Below are positions 25,701-36,522 of a DNA stretch of 64,000 nt, in pieces. Source of the stretch: Valencia hispanica (Eukaryota; Chordata; Actinopteri; Cyprinodontiformes; Valenciidae); the NCBI GenBank assembly GCA_963556495.2, contig OY747700.1, forward strand, positions 2,530,001 through 2,594,000, given 5' to 3'. The notes beneath the pieces were generated by a model. That model was not told where the DNA came from. It made no database searches and was given only the letters and a program-made list of their open reading frames with translations. Made by a program: the position numbers and the translations under genes. Numbering within the stretch: position 1 is the stretch's first letter; every line of letters begins with the position of its first letter.

Positions 25701-27420
25701 CAAAGCACTAAGGCCTGCTGCTGATGACTGAGGAATAGCTTTTATAAATTAAACAGTGATCGACAGAAAGGAAATTATTATATTTCTACATTTTGACCAA
25801 TGCAGGTTTAAATATTTGGGGTGCCGTTTGTTAAGTTACACAGTCAGAAAATAACACCAATTATTTGAGATATTTAGCCTTTCATGAGAGAAAAAAAATA
25901 GGGGTTTAGTAAGTCATATTTTCCCCATGTTATTCATTCATTTATAAATGTCACACTTTATACCTAAATATTTAATTCATTTAGTTTAGTGCAAGTAAAT
26001 ATCTTGTTTGAAAACTAAATAGTTTGCTTCTTAACTAAATATTTAGCTTCCTAACTAATCAGTTAAATAGCCAAGTATTTAACTTTCTAACTAATTATTT
26101 AGCTTCCTAACTAATTACTTAGATAGCTAAATGTTTAGTTAAGAAGCAAACTATTTAGTTATCCAATTTACATATTTAGCTTCTTAACTTAGCTTTAACT
26201 TCCTAGCTTCATAACTAAATATTTAACTTACTAACTAATTATTTAGCTTCCTAACTAATTATTTAAATAGCTAAATATGTAGTTTTCCAAACAAAATATT
26301 TAGGTTACCTAACTATTTTGCTTCTTAACTGAATATTTATTTTGTGAATTAAATAATTAGTTTCCTAACTAAATATTTAGTTATGAAGCTTGATATTTAG
26401 TTAAGTTCAATATTTAGTTTGCAAACAAAATATTTAGCTCCAATCTAAATATTTAGCTTCTTAACTTAGCTTTAACTTCCTAGCTTAACAAAATATTTAA
26501 TTTACTAACTGATTATTTAAAAAACTAATTTCATAATTTGGAAACTAAATATTTAGCTAAATATTTAACATCTTAACTGAATATTTATTTTGTGAATTAA
26601 ATATTTAGCTTCCTAACTAATTATTTAGCTTCCTAACTAATTATTTAAATAGTTAAATGTTTAGTTTGCAAACTAAATATTTACCTTACCTAAATATTTA
26701 GCTTCTTAACTGAATATTTATTTTGTGAAATAAATATTTAGCTTGCTAACTAAATATTTAGCTTCCTAACTAAATATTTAGTTATGATGCTAAATATTTA
26801 GTTAAGTTCAATATTTATTTTACAAAAAAAATATTTAGCTCCGATCTGGATATTTAGCTTCTTAACTCAGCTTTAACTTCCTAGCTTCTTAACTAAATGT
26901 TCAGCTTTAAACCGTGACATTTATAAATTAACAAATTACATGGACAAAAATATAGTTTTGAAAAACTAACCATTGCTTTTTTCTTTTATGACAGGCTAAA
27001 TAACCCAAATTATAAACATTAATTTTTGACTGTGTAACTTTAGAAACGGTTCCCCGTCTAAATATAAAAACCTTTGTCCTTTCTGGGGAAACACCTTCTA
27101 GACCGGATGATCAGTTGGGGCTTCTGGTTGGTAGATGAAGATGAGTGGAAGTGACGTTGTCATGGCGATCCATGACATCAGCAGAGGACATAGAGACGCA
27201 AACATCACAGCAGTCCCACCTGAGGCCGGCAGCTCCAGACGAACCCCCTCAGCGACAGCAGGTTCCCCGGCAGACCAACGGTGAGGATGAGGATGTAGAG
27301 GACGATGAAGGCTCCCATCTGGTCGTTGACGATGCATTTGTTCTCTCCTGTGGTGAAGTTGGAAGAGGGGAGCATCATGATGGGCGTGGTCTCCAACGCA
27401 GAGCTTCCTGTTTGCTTCAT
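19197..27420 (-). CDS. gpr171: GPR171-like class A G-protein-coupled receptor (four coding exons)
   Basis: A seven-helix plasma-membrane receptor of the P2Y12-like group. Joining 27220-27420, 23723-23935, 23524-23652 and 19197-19721 on the minus strand gives 355 aa (I recall human GPR171 as 319 aa), with all three junctions in phase 0. Visible marks are an N-glycosylation site at N21, TM1 at about 35-57 with GN, C110 at the start of TM3, DRY at 134-136, the ECL2 cysteine C188, TM6 FVPYH at 260-264, QTDVITDC after TM6, KEST in TM7, and DPLLF at 305-309 in place of DPxxY. QTDVITDC and HWHALTVFLN..FLN point to GPR171 rather than P2RY12/13/14. I recall the human coding region as a single exon, so four exons is notable. 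Introns are about 3.3 kb, 70 bp and 3.8 kb. The human receptor is reported to couple to Gi. The intron content is almost entirely repeats. Confidence 0.9.
20120..20935. repeat. GC-rich 12-bp minisatellite in gpr171 intron 3
   Basis: About 68 units close to GGGCCCCATGCT, with variants CCCCTGCTGGGC, TTGGACCCCATG and CATATGTTGAGC. Blocks containing CATATCCTGGGCCCC recur, giving a higher-order period of roughly 180-250 bp. On the transcribed-sense (minus) strand each unit supplies a GGGG run. Unit length 12 leaves several frames open; none is a credible gene. Confidence 0.97.
21247..21254. repeat. 8-bp target-site duplication, left copy
   Basis: CCTATGGT, identical to 23354-23361. Confidence 0.85.
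21255..23353. mobile_element. 2.1-kb hAT-like non-autonomous element in gpr171 intron 3
   Basis: It starts CAGGGGCGGATCTAG and ends with the inverse, TAGATCCGCCAATG. The octamer CCTATGGT flanks it exactly at 21247-21254 and 23354-23361. Eight-base duplications and CAG..-type termini are hallmarks of hAT elements. The interior has no open frame with transposase motifs, so it would depend on another element. Confidence 0.85.
23354..23361. repeat. 8-bp target-site duplication, right copy
   Basis: CCTATGGT, identical to 21247-21254. Confidence 0.85.
23524..23652 (-). CDS. gpr171: gpr171 coding exon 3 (ICL2-TM4)
   Basis: 43 codons between acceptor TTGCAG|GAC and donor GTCAAG|GTACTA. The peptide contains LRLQESGFAW and LLLLIMMPNMALPTKEVK, which parallels the RIQEPGFAK ... 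VPNM stretch remembered from human GPR171. The flanking intron toward exon 2 is only 70 bp. Confidence 0.92.
23723..23935 (-). CDS. gpr171: gpr171 coding exon 2 (TM2-TM3)
   Basis: 71 codons between acceptor TCTCAG|CAGAAG and donor CTGAAG|GTAGAG. It encodes STRVYLVNLLVADILLLF (TM2), APWRLKVFHCQ (extracellular loop 1 into TM3) and ends in VVDRYLK, directly after the DRY motif. A NAGNAG arrangement at the acceptor would allow loss of one glutamine (start at 23932). Confidence 0.92.
23936..24949. other. gpr171 intron 1, proximal part
   Basis: There is no coding exon. A 10-bp repeat TGCTGCAGCC occurs three times at 24731-24760. The remainder is unassigned. Confidence 0.5.
24950..25690 (+). mobile_element. 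Decayed Tc1-like transposon in gpr171 intron 1
   Basis: In plus orientation the order is AAAGACTTCTGGGAAAATAT, ATGAGACCAAAGTGCACCTT, a GGTGGTGGTATGATGATCTG glycine-rich segment, TGGGTTCTGCAGCAGGATAA (the second Asp region), CCTAGTCAAAGTCTG, AAGCCCTCCAATATG and ATGATCTGAAACATTAAA. This is the order of a fish Tc1-like transposase and 3' end. Frameshifts and stops are numerous. Confidence 0.8.
25940..26905. repeat. AT-rich cryptic tandem array with palindromic motifs
   Basis: Irregular repetition of AACTAAATATTTAGCTTCCT and variants (TTAGTTAAG, AAATATTTA, CTAACTAATTA). Many submotifs are self-complementary, and both orientations occur. Period is loose, about 20-30 bp. It lies inside gpr171 intron 1. 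Confidence 0.85.
27220..27420 (-). CDS. gpr171: gpr171 coding exon 1 (N-terminus and TM1)
   Basis: 67 codons from ATG at 27420 to the donor CAG|GTGGGA at 27220/27219. The extracellular N-terminus contains SNFTTGENKC, then TM1 LYILILTVGLPGNLL. A good polypyrimidine tract ending in TTTGAG lies just upstream (acceptor at 27433-27434). The exon may therefore begin at 27432 with 12 bases of leader and have a non-coding exon further upstream. A later in-frame Met pair (residues 15-16) is an alternative start. Confidence 0.82.
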
Positions 27421-27535
27421 CACAGCGAAGATCTCAAAGAGGAAGAGGAAGCAGACGCTGTGATTGTTGGTTGGTCGTCTTCTGCTCCGCTACATGCAGA
27501 TCTAAGACCTGCTGGAGAAACACGATGAAGGCTAG

Positions 27536-30500
27536 ATGACACATGATAGATAGAACCAGGATAGAAAGAACCATGAAAGACAGAACCATGATAGACAGAA
27601 CCATTAAAGACAGAACCATTAAACCACAACCATGATAGACAGAACCAGGATAGAAAGAACCATGATAGACAGAACCATGATAGACAGAACCAAGATAGAC
27701 AGAACCATGATCGACAGAACCAAGATAGACAGAACCATGAAAGACAGAACCATGAAAGACAGAACCATGATAGACAGAACCATTAAAGACAGAACCATTA
27801 AAGACACAACCATGATAGACAGAACCATGATAGACAGAATCATGATAGATAGAACCAGGATAGAAAGAACCATGATAGACAGAACCATGATAGACAGTAC
27901 CATGATAGACAGTACCATGATAGACAGAACCATGATCGACAGAACCAAGATAGACAGAACCATGAAAGACAGAACCATGAAAGACAGAACCATTAAAGAC
28001 AGAACCATTAAAGACACAACCATGATAGACAGAACCATGATAGACAGAACCATGATAGATAGAACCAGGATAGAAAGAACCATGATAGACAGAACCATGA
28101 TAGACAGAATCAAGATAGACAGAACCATGAAAGACAGAACCATGATAGACAGAACCATGATAGATAGAACCATGATAGACAGAACCATGATAGACAGTAC
28201 CATGATAGACAGAACCAAGATAGACAGAACCATGATAGACAGAACCATGATAGACAGAACCATGATAGACAGAACCATGATAGATTGAACAATGATAGAT
28301 AGAACCATGATACAACAAACCATGAAAGACACAACCATGATAGATACAACCATGATAGACAGAACCATGAAAGACAGAACCATGATATACAGAACAATGA
28401 TACACAGAACCATGATAGATAGAACCATGATAGATACAACCAGGATAGACAGAACCATGAAAGACAGAACCATGATATACAGAACAATGATACACAGAAC
28501 CATGATAGACAGAACCATGATAGACACAACCATGATAGACAGAACCATGATAGACAGAACCATGATAGAAAAAAACATGATAGACAGAACCATGATAGAT
28601 AGAACCATAATAGACAGAACAATGATAGACAGAACCATGATAGACACATCCATGATAGACAGAACCATGATAGACAGAACCATGATAGAGAGAACCATTA
28701 AAGACACAATTATGATAGACACAACTATGATAGACAGAACCATGATAGACACAACCTTGATAGACACAACCTTGATAGACACAACCATGATAGACACAAC
28801 CATGATAGATACAACCATGATAGATAGAACCATGATAGACAGAACCATGATAGAAACAACCATGATAGATAGAACCATGATAGAGAGAACCATGATAGAC
28901 AGAACCATGATAGACACAACCTTGATAGACACAACCTTGATAGACACAACCATGATAGATACAACCATGATAGATAGAACCATGATAGACAGAACCATGA
29001 TAGACAGAACCATGATAGAAACAACCATGATAGATAGAACCATGATAGACAGAACCATGATAGACAGAACCATGAAAGACAGAACAATGATAGAAACAAC
29101 CATGATAGACAGAACCATGATAGAGAGAACCATGATAGACAGAACCATGATAGACAGAACCATGATAGAGAGAACCATTAAAGACACAATTATGATAGAC
29201 ACAACTATGATAGACAGAACCATGAAAGACAGATCCATGATAGACAGAACCATGATAGACACAACCTTGATAGATAGAACCATGATAGAAACAACCATGA
29301 TAGATAGAACCATGATAGACACAACCATGATAGACAGAACCATGATAGACAGAACCATGATAGACAGAACCATGATAGAGAGAACCATTAAAGACACAAT
29401 TATGATAGACACAACTATGATAGACAGAACCATGAAAGACACAACCTTGATAGACACAACCATGATAGATACAACCATGATAGACAGAACCATGAAAGAC
29501 AGAACCATGATATACAGAACAATGATACACAGAACCATGATAGATAGAACCATGATAGATACAACCATGATAGACAGAACCATGAAAGACAGAACCATGA
29601 TAGACACAACCATGATAGACAGAACCATGATAGACAGAACCATAATAGACAGAACAATGATAGACAGAACCATGATAGACACAACCATGATAGACAGAAC
29701 CATGATAGACAGAACCATGATAGAGAGAACCATTAAAGACACAAGTATGATAGACACAACTATGATAGACAGAACCATGATAGACAGAACCATGATAGAC
29801 ACAACCTTGATAGACACAACCTTGATAGACACAACCATGATAGACAGAACCATGATAGACAGAACCATGATAGAGAGAACCATGATAGACACAACCATGA
29901 TAGACAGAACCATGATAGAGAGAACCATTAAAGACACAATTATGATAGACACAACTATGATAGACAGAACCATGAAAGACAGATCCATGATAGACAAAAC
30001 CATGATAGACACAACCTTGATAGACACAACCTTGATAGACACAACCTTGATAGACACAACCTTGATAGATACAACCATGATAAATAGAACCATGATAGAC
30101 AGAACCATGATAGACAGAACCATGATAGACAGAACCATGATAGAAACAACCATGATAGACAGAACCATGATAGACAGAACCATGAAAGACAGAACCATGA
30201 TAGACAGAACCATGATAGAGAGAACCATTAAAGACACAATTATGATAGACACAACTATGATATACAGAACCATGAAAGACAGATCCATGATAGACAGAAC
30301 CATGATAGACAGAACCATGATAGACAGAACAATGATAGACAGAACCATGAAAGACAGATCCATGATAGACAGAACCATGATAGACAGAACCATGATAGAC
30401 AGAACAATGATAGACAGAACCATTAAAGAGACAACCTTGATAGACACAACCATGATCGATAGAACCATGAAAGACAGAACCATGATAGACAAAACCATGA

Positions 30501-32045
30501 TAGAAACAACCATGATAGATAGAACCATGATAGACAGAACCATTATAGACAGAACCATGAAAGACAGAACCATGATAGACACAACCATGATAGACAGAAC
30601 CATGATAGACAGAACAATGATAGACAGAACCATTAAAGAGACAACCATGATAGACAGAACCATGAAAGACAGAACCATGAAAGACAGAACCATGATAGAT
30701 AAAACCATGATAGACAGAACCATGATAGACAGAACCATGATATACAGAACAATGATAGACAGTATCATGATAGACACAACCATGATAGATAGAACCATGA
30801 TAGATAGAACCATGAAAGACACAACCATGATAGACACAACCATGATAGACAGAACCATGATAGACACAACCATGATAGATGGAACAATGATAGAAAAAAA
30901 TATGATAGACAGAACCATGATAGATAGAACCATGATAGACAGAACAATGATAGACAGAACCATGATAGATACAACCATGATAGACAGAACCATGATAGAC
31001 AGAACCATGATAGAGAGAACCATTAAAGACACAACTATGATAGACACAACCATGATGGACAGAACCATGAAAGACAGAACCATGATAGACAGAACCATGA
31101 TAGACACAACCTTGATAGACACAACCATGATAGATAGAACCATGAAAGACAGAACCATGATAGAGAGAACCATGATAGATAGAACCGTGAAAGACAGAAC
31201 CATGATAGACAGAACCATGATAGAAACAACCATGATAGATAGAACCATGATAGACAGAACCATGATAGACACAACCATGATGGACAGAACCATGAAAGAC
31301 AGAACCATGATAGACAGAACCATGATAGACACAACCTTGATAGACACAACCATGATAGATAGAACCATGAAAGACAGAACCATGATAGACAGAACCATGA
31401 TAGATAGAACCGTGAAAGACAGAACCATGATAGACAGAACCATGATAGAAACAACCATGATAGATAGAACCATGATAGACAGAACCATGATAGACAGAAC
31501 CATGATAGACAGATTCATGAAAGACAGATCCATGATGGACAGAACAATGATAGACAGATCCATTAAAGAGACAACCATGATAGACAGAACCATGAAAGAC
31601 AGAACCATGAAAGACAGAACCATGATAGACAGAACCATGATAGATAAAACCATGATAGACAGAACCATGATAGACAGAACCATGATATACAGCACAATGA
31701 TAGACAGTATCATGATAGACACAACCATGATAGATAGAACCATGATAGATAGAACCATGAAAGACAGAACCATTGTAGACACAACCATGATAGACAGAAC
31801 CATTAAAGACAGAACCATGATAGACAGAACAGTGATAGACAGAACCAGGATAGACAGAAACAGGATAGATAGAAACAGGATAGATAGAACTATGATAGAT
31901 AGAACAATGATATACAGAACAATGTTATATAGAACAATGATATACAGAACAATGTTATATAGAACAATGATATACAGAACAATGTTATATAGAACAATGA
32001 TAGACAGAACCATGATAGAGAGAACCAGGATAGATAAAACCATAC
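27536..32045. repeat. 15-bp minisatellite, 4.5 kb, upstream of the gpr171 start codon
   Basis: About 300 units of AGAACCATGATAGAC, with variants (ATGAAAGAC, ATTAAAGAC, ACAACC, CTTGATAGAC, AACAATGATATAC). The right end shifts to a 30-bp unit pairing AATGATATACAGAAC with AATGTTATATAGAAC (31905-32000). Because 15 is a multiple of three, open frames up to about 1470 codons appear on both strands with peptides such as VLSIM or MIDRT. I regard these as non-coding. The array lies about 115 bp from the gpr171 start codon, so it sits in its promoter or a 5' UTR intron. Confidence 0.98.
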
Positions 32046-32564
32046 AGCAGATCAGTTCCTTTAAAGACTGAAGCTCAGACCATGTATTCTATAAAGCTCA
32101 ACAACAGAACTGAAGGTTTGGGTCACAGTGCTGAAATAGAACCCAACAACAATTGAAAGAGAACGTACGTGTGGCATAAAAACAAAACCACTGGACCTAG
32201 AACCCGCCTGAAGCCCGGTTTACACTGTTCCACCGTCGTAGACAAATCTCTAACTGTGAATACAGTCGAGATAAAAACGTTGCGCGTGATTGGCAGGTCT
32301 CCGTCCGTCCAATTTGACGGGACCTCCAGCTCGTTGAGCGCTTTCATGACCTAATCCAGCCTCCAACTGTCTTTAAACAGGGTCATAAGATTTACAAGTT
32401 GACCAACGAAAGTAAACCCTGGGAGCAAAATGAAAAGCTCGTGACGAGCATACAATGAGATGGTAGCAGTAGCAACAGTGGAGGCTAGCCGCAGGAACAT
32501 GTGGAGCACGAAAGAAGCTGAGTGGCACCAAAGACGAAGTAGATGACTAGAGCGAGACCATAAG
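32046..32564. other. No feature seen
   Basis: About 520 bp of unassigned sequence following the minisatellite. Confidence 0.45.
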
Positions 32565-33060
32565 CTTTTTAATAAAGCTTATGGTTACTGAGGTTTTTTC
32601 CTCTCTCTGCTACTCTCTCCTACTACTCTCCAATCATCTACTGTTATTGTGTCCATGAACTTTCTGTTCTCTCTCAGTTTTGGTTGTATAGAAGGTACAC
32701 CTGGGCTGTTTAGCTGTGTGACCTTCCTTGAGGAGTCATCTTCATGTTCTACTCCTATAGAAGACACCTGTCTGTCTTTCTGTGTCCTCTAACTCCATCT
32801 CCCCTTCAGACTTAGGTACCGCTAAGACTCCGGTTTCTGTTTTCCCCTTTGCTAGCTTAGAGCTAATCTGCTTAGCTGCAAGCCTCTAACGGAGCTACTG
32901 CTGCTATTGACTCCTTATCATTTATAAATTGAAAGTACTCCTAGATCAGTTCTTCTGTTCTTTTTGTGTCTCTGCTCTGTCTTCTGGAACCCCCAGACGG
33001 TCGTGGCAGATGGCCGCTGGTCCTGAGATGGGGTTTGTTGTGTATTTGCTCTAAATAATG
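32565..33060 (+). mobile_element. LINE 3' UTR fragment, same family as 52306-53435
   Basis: AATAAAGCTTATGGTTA, CTCTCCTACTACTCTCCA, TCTCTGCTCTGTCTTCT and CCCCCAGACGGTCGTGGCAG match the 3' untranslated part of the LINE at 52730-53160 in the same order. It is interrupted by unique sequence and diverged. No coding part is present. Confidence 0.7.
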
Positions 33061-33614
33061 AAACTGGACTAAATTAAAACCAGACTGAAAGGTTCTGCTG
33101 GATCCTGGAGCGGACCCTGGGTCGGGCCGACCTCGTTTTAACAGTGCCAGATCTAAAACCTTTGGTTTCTGCCTGGGTGACGCTGTGAAGACTCCAGTTT
33201 GATGAAACTGGTTCCGCTAACAGGAACCTCGTAGCCTTTAGATGAACCGCAGCAGTTTCCTGAAACCTGATGGGTTGGTCGTGTTTTTCAGTGATTAACG
33301 GTGTCCTCAGCAGTAACTGCTCACCCCCCTTTAACAGCCTACTCATCCAGTTCCTTCTGCAGATGACGAGCGTTGGAGGCGCTCTGCTGCAGACCTTCTT
33401 CTCATCGTCCCCACGGTCACGTTCCACCTGAAGTCTCTGGAGCTCCTTCCGCCTAAACCGTGAAGTGCAGTCGGAGCTTAACAACATTTGAAGCTGCGGA
33501 CTGAAGAGTTGATCAGAAGCAACCTGATAAGGTCAGAGCAGAATCAGCAGATCGAGCAGCTGAACTGACTAACCTCAGCCTCATCAACGCCTTCCTGTTC
33601 TCTGCTCTCTGAAG
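33061..33614. other. No feature seen
   Basis: Unassigned. A 137-codon open frame on the minus strand has no recognisable domain. Confidence 0.4.
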
Positions 33615-34165
33615 CTGCAGAGAATTTCCGGAATCGCGCCGCTCAAGGTGGCAGCATGTTGGAGTAGCTCTGTTACTTTGGTTCATAATTTTTTCTTTTT
33701 TAAAACTTTAATTCTTCCATTTTTGGTAGAAACATTGTTTTTGTGGACAACTGTTCTCTCTGGTTTTGAAGGCTGTGCAGCTGGAAGGATTTTTGCTGAT
33801 ACTTTTTATTTTTGGACATTTGTTATGATGCATAACCATGGCAACAAGGTGGTTTACAACTGGCAGCAGCTGATTAACATCACAAAAGCTCAAATAATAC
33901 CTCAACTACAGCCACAAAACCCTGATGAGTTGAAAAGAAGACGCCATAGATCCAGACCATCCTCTACATCAGACTGTCATACAACTACAGAGCGTCTTCA
34001 GTCAGAGGCTTCTTCAGATCTGCAGACTGCTACAGGAGATCATCCCTACCCACAGCCATCAGCATCTACAACAAATCTTTGAAGGAACTTGCATAATGAG
34101 TTACAACAACATTTAATTTCCCTTTGGGATTAATAAAGTAATTTTGAATTTGAATTGAATTGAAT
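33615..34165 (+). mobile_element. Internally deleted non-LTR element with 5'-like and 3' ends
   Basis: The left part has the look of a LINE 5' region and runs into an open frame reading GNKVVYNWQQLINI. It then joins directly to the 3' terminus: CTACAGGAGATCATCCC, ATTTCCCTTTGGGATTAATA and a GAATT-rich tail. The endonuclease and reverse transcriptase that should lie between are missing. The 5' assignment is an inference; the 3' end is clear. Confidence 0.6.
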
Positions 34166-34214
34166 TTGAGAAGCTGCTCTCTGAAGCTTTAAAATATAAT
34201 CACACAACCCCGTG

Positions 34215-34460
34215 GATGTTTTACCCTTTTATTGCCTCTACAAATCAATCATGGTCGACAAAATTAGGCTTTTAAAAACTGGTCATGACAAAATGAAAAC
34301 AGATTTCTACAAAATAACAACAATTAAATAAAAATATCTTACATAAAACAAGTGATTGGAAAAATATTCACCCCCTTTGAGCTAATTCAACAGAGGTCCA
34401 GCCAACTGGTGCTCGTCAGTCCCTCCAGCTCTTTGTTCTAATTGTTGCTGTCTAAAATGC
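34215..34460. mobile_element. Tc1-like terminal fragment
   Basis: ATTGGAAAAATATTCACCCC followed by CAGAGGTCCAGCCAACTGGT is a phrase pair I associate with the terminal part of fish Tc1-like elements. No transposase frame or opposite end was found. Confidence 0.45.
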
Positions 34461-34889
34461 CTGATTTTGTGTCAGCGTTTGTGAAAAGTTGCAATGTTTT
34501 TGTTTGTGAGCTTCCCTCGTGTTAACGACTGTATTCTGACCATCCATATACAAAAGGAAATGATTCAGAAAATACATAATTAAAGTAGAAAAAAAAAAGC
34601 AAAAATACCCTGAAAATAAGCTGATTAATACTCAGCGTGTTGTTTTTGTTGTTGGTCATTTTGATTGACGTGGTCAAAAATAATACAGTCATAATCTATT
34701 TTTACCTGTCAATTTCCAAAATGATGATGACATATTCAATTGTAATTATTGTTTTATTCCTTTTTGATTCATATTCAATGCGAACAAGCTGAACAGAGAA
34801 TCCACATCGTGCCATCCAGCATCAATTAGATCATATGTAACTTTTTTCTCCACAGTGACAAAAAACACTGTGCGTGGCCCCAGTAGCTA

Positions 34890-35174
34890 CACTCAACAAA
34901 AATATAAACGCAACACCTTTGTTTCTGCTCCCATTTTTCATGAGATGGACTTAAAGATCTAAAATTCATTCCAGATACACAATATTACCATTTCTCTCAA
35001 ACATTGTTCACAAATCAGTCTAAATGTGTGATAGTGAGCACTTCTGCTTTGCTGAGATAATCCATCCCACCTCACAGGTGTGCCACATCAAGATGCTGAT
35101 CTGACATCATGATTAGTGCACAGGTGTACCTTATACTGCCCACAATAAAAGGCCACCCTGGAATGTGCAGTTTT
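34890..35174. repeat. Left terminal inverted repeat of the Tc1-like element
   Basis: About 285 bp, ending near GGAATGTGCAGTTTT. It matches the reverse complement of 36236-36520 throughout as far as I can read. Confidence 0.93.
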
Positions 35175-35208
35175 TTGCTTTATTGGGGGTCTGGGGACTC
35201 AGAACCGG

Positions 35209-36213
35209 TCAGTATCTGGTGTGACCACCATTTGCCTCATGCAGTGCAACACATCTTCTTCGCATAGAGTTTATCAGATTGTCAATTGTGGCCTGTGGAA
35301 TGTTGGTCCACTCCTCTTCAGTGGCTGTGCGAAGTTGTTGGATATTAGTGGGAACTGGTACACGCTGTCGTATACGCCGGTCAAGCACATCCCAAACATG
35401 CTCAATGGGTGACATGTCCGGTGAGTATGCTGGCCATGCAAAAACTGGGACATTTTCAGCTTCCAAGAATTGTGTACAGATCCTTGCAACATGGGGCCGT
35501 GCATTATCTTGCTGAAACATGAGGGGATGTTCATGGATGTATGGCACAACAATGGGGCTCAGGATCTCATCACGGTATCTCTGTGCATTCAAAATGCCAT
35601 CAATAAAATGCACCTGTGTTCTTCGTCCATAACAGATGCCTGCCCATACCATAACCCCACCACCACCATGGGCCACACGATCCACAACATTGACATCAGC
35701 AAAGCGCCCACCCACACGACGCCACACACGCTGTCTGCCATCTGCCCTGAACAATGTAAACCGAGATTCATCCGTGAAGAGAACACCTCTCCAACGTGCC
35801 AGACGCCATCAAATGTGAGCATTTGCCCACTCAAGTCTGTTACGGCGACGAGCTGGAGTCAGGTCAAGACCCCGATGAGGACGACGAGCATGCAGTTGAG
35901 CTTCCCTGAGATGGTTTCTGACAGTTTGTGCAGAAATTGTTTGGTTATGCAAACCAATTGTTTCAGCAGCTGTCTGAGTGGCTGGTCTCAGATGATCTTG
36001 GAGGTGAACCTGCTGGATGTGGAGGTCCTGGGCTGGTGTGGTTACACGTGGTCTGCGGTTGTGAGGCCGGTTGAATGTACTGCCATATTCTCTGAAACGC
36101 CTTTGGAGACGACTTATGGTGGAGAAATGAACATTCAATGCACGAGCAACAGATCTGGTTGACATTCCTGCTGTCAGCATGCCAATTGCACGCTCCCTCA
36201 ATGCTTGTGGCAT
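35209..36213 (-). pseudogene. Tc1-like DDE transposase with one premature stop
   Basis: The frame runs 335 codons from ATG at 36213 to the stop at 35209. It is interrupted only by an in-frame TGA at 35809-35811, after ANAHI. Order of parts: an N-terminal paired-like helix-turn-helix region (GMSTRSVARAL, then TISRLQRRF), a basic linker (RRPRVTTP), the first catalytic Asp in FTDESRF just after the stop, GGGGVMVWAGI, the second Asp in QQDNARPHVA, and the Glu in SPIEHVWD. Catalytic Asp-Asp-Glu are all present, with typical Tc1 spacing to the Glu. Length fits the family (about 340 aa). A TGA could arise from CGA by CpG decay. In this copy the protein would be truncated before the catalytic core. 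Confidence 0.93.
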
Positions 36214-36235
36214 CTATGGCATTTTGCTGTGAGAC

Positions 36236-36520
36236 AAAACTGCACATTCCAGGGTGGCCTTTTATTGTGGGCAGTATAAGGTACACCTGTGCACTAATCA
36301 TGATGTCAGATCAGCATCTTGATGTGGCACACCTGTGAGGTGGGATGGATTATCTCAGCAAAGCAGAAGTGCTCACTATCACACATTTAGACTGATTTGT
36401 GAACAATGTTTGAGAGAAATGGTAATATTGTGTATCTGGAATGAATTTTAGATCTTTAAGTCCATCTCATGAAAAATGGGAGCAGAAACAAAGGTGTTGC
36501 GTTTATATTTTTGTTGAGTG
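36236..36520. repeat. Right terminal inverted repeat of the Tc1-like element
   Basis: Starts AAAACTGCACATTCCAGG and ends TTTTTGTTGAGTG. It is the inverse of 34890-35174. Confidence 0.93.
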
Positions 36521-36522
36521 TA

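Larger units (their letters stand above)
34890..36520 (-). mobile_element. Near-intact 1631-bp Tc1-like transposon
   Basis: The element is bounded by TA dinucleotides (34888-34889 and 36521-36522), the usual Tc1 target duplication. It begins CACTCAACAAAAATATAAAC and ends with the exact inverse. The inverted repeats are about 285 bp, and I found no mismatch on reading. One transposase gene lies between them on the minus strand, open apart from a single nonsense codon. Near-identity of the ends suggests a recent insertion. Confidence 0.95.

Noticed and set aside
27619..32071. Very long open frames on both strands (VLSIMVLSIM and MIDRT-type peptides), up to about 1470 codons
   Set aside because: They are by-products of the 15-bp minisatellite. 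Several frames are open over the same interval and the peptide is pure repeat.
33648..34082. 144-codon plus-strand frame
   Set aside because: It contains the LINE-type phrase VVYNWQQLINI and ends in a known LINE 3' terminus, so it is assigned to a retroelement rather than a gene.
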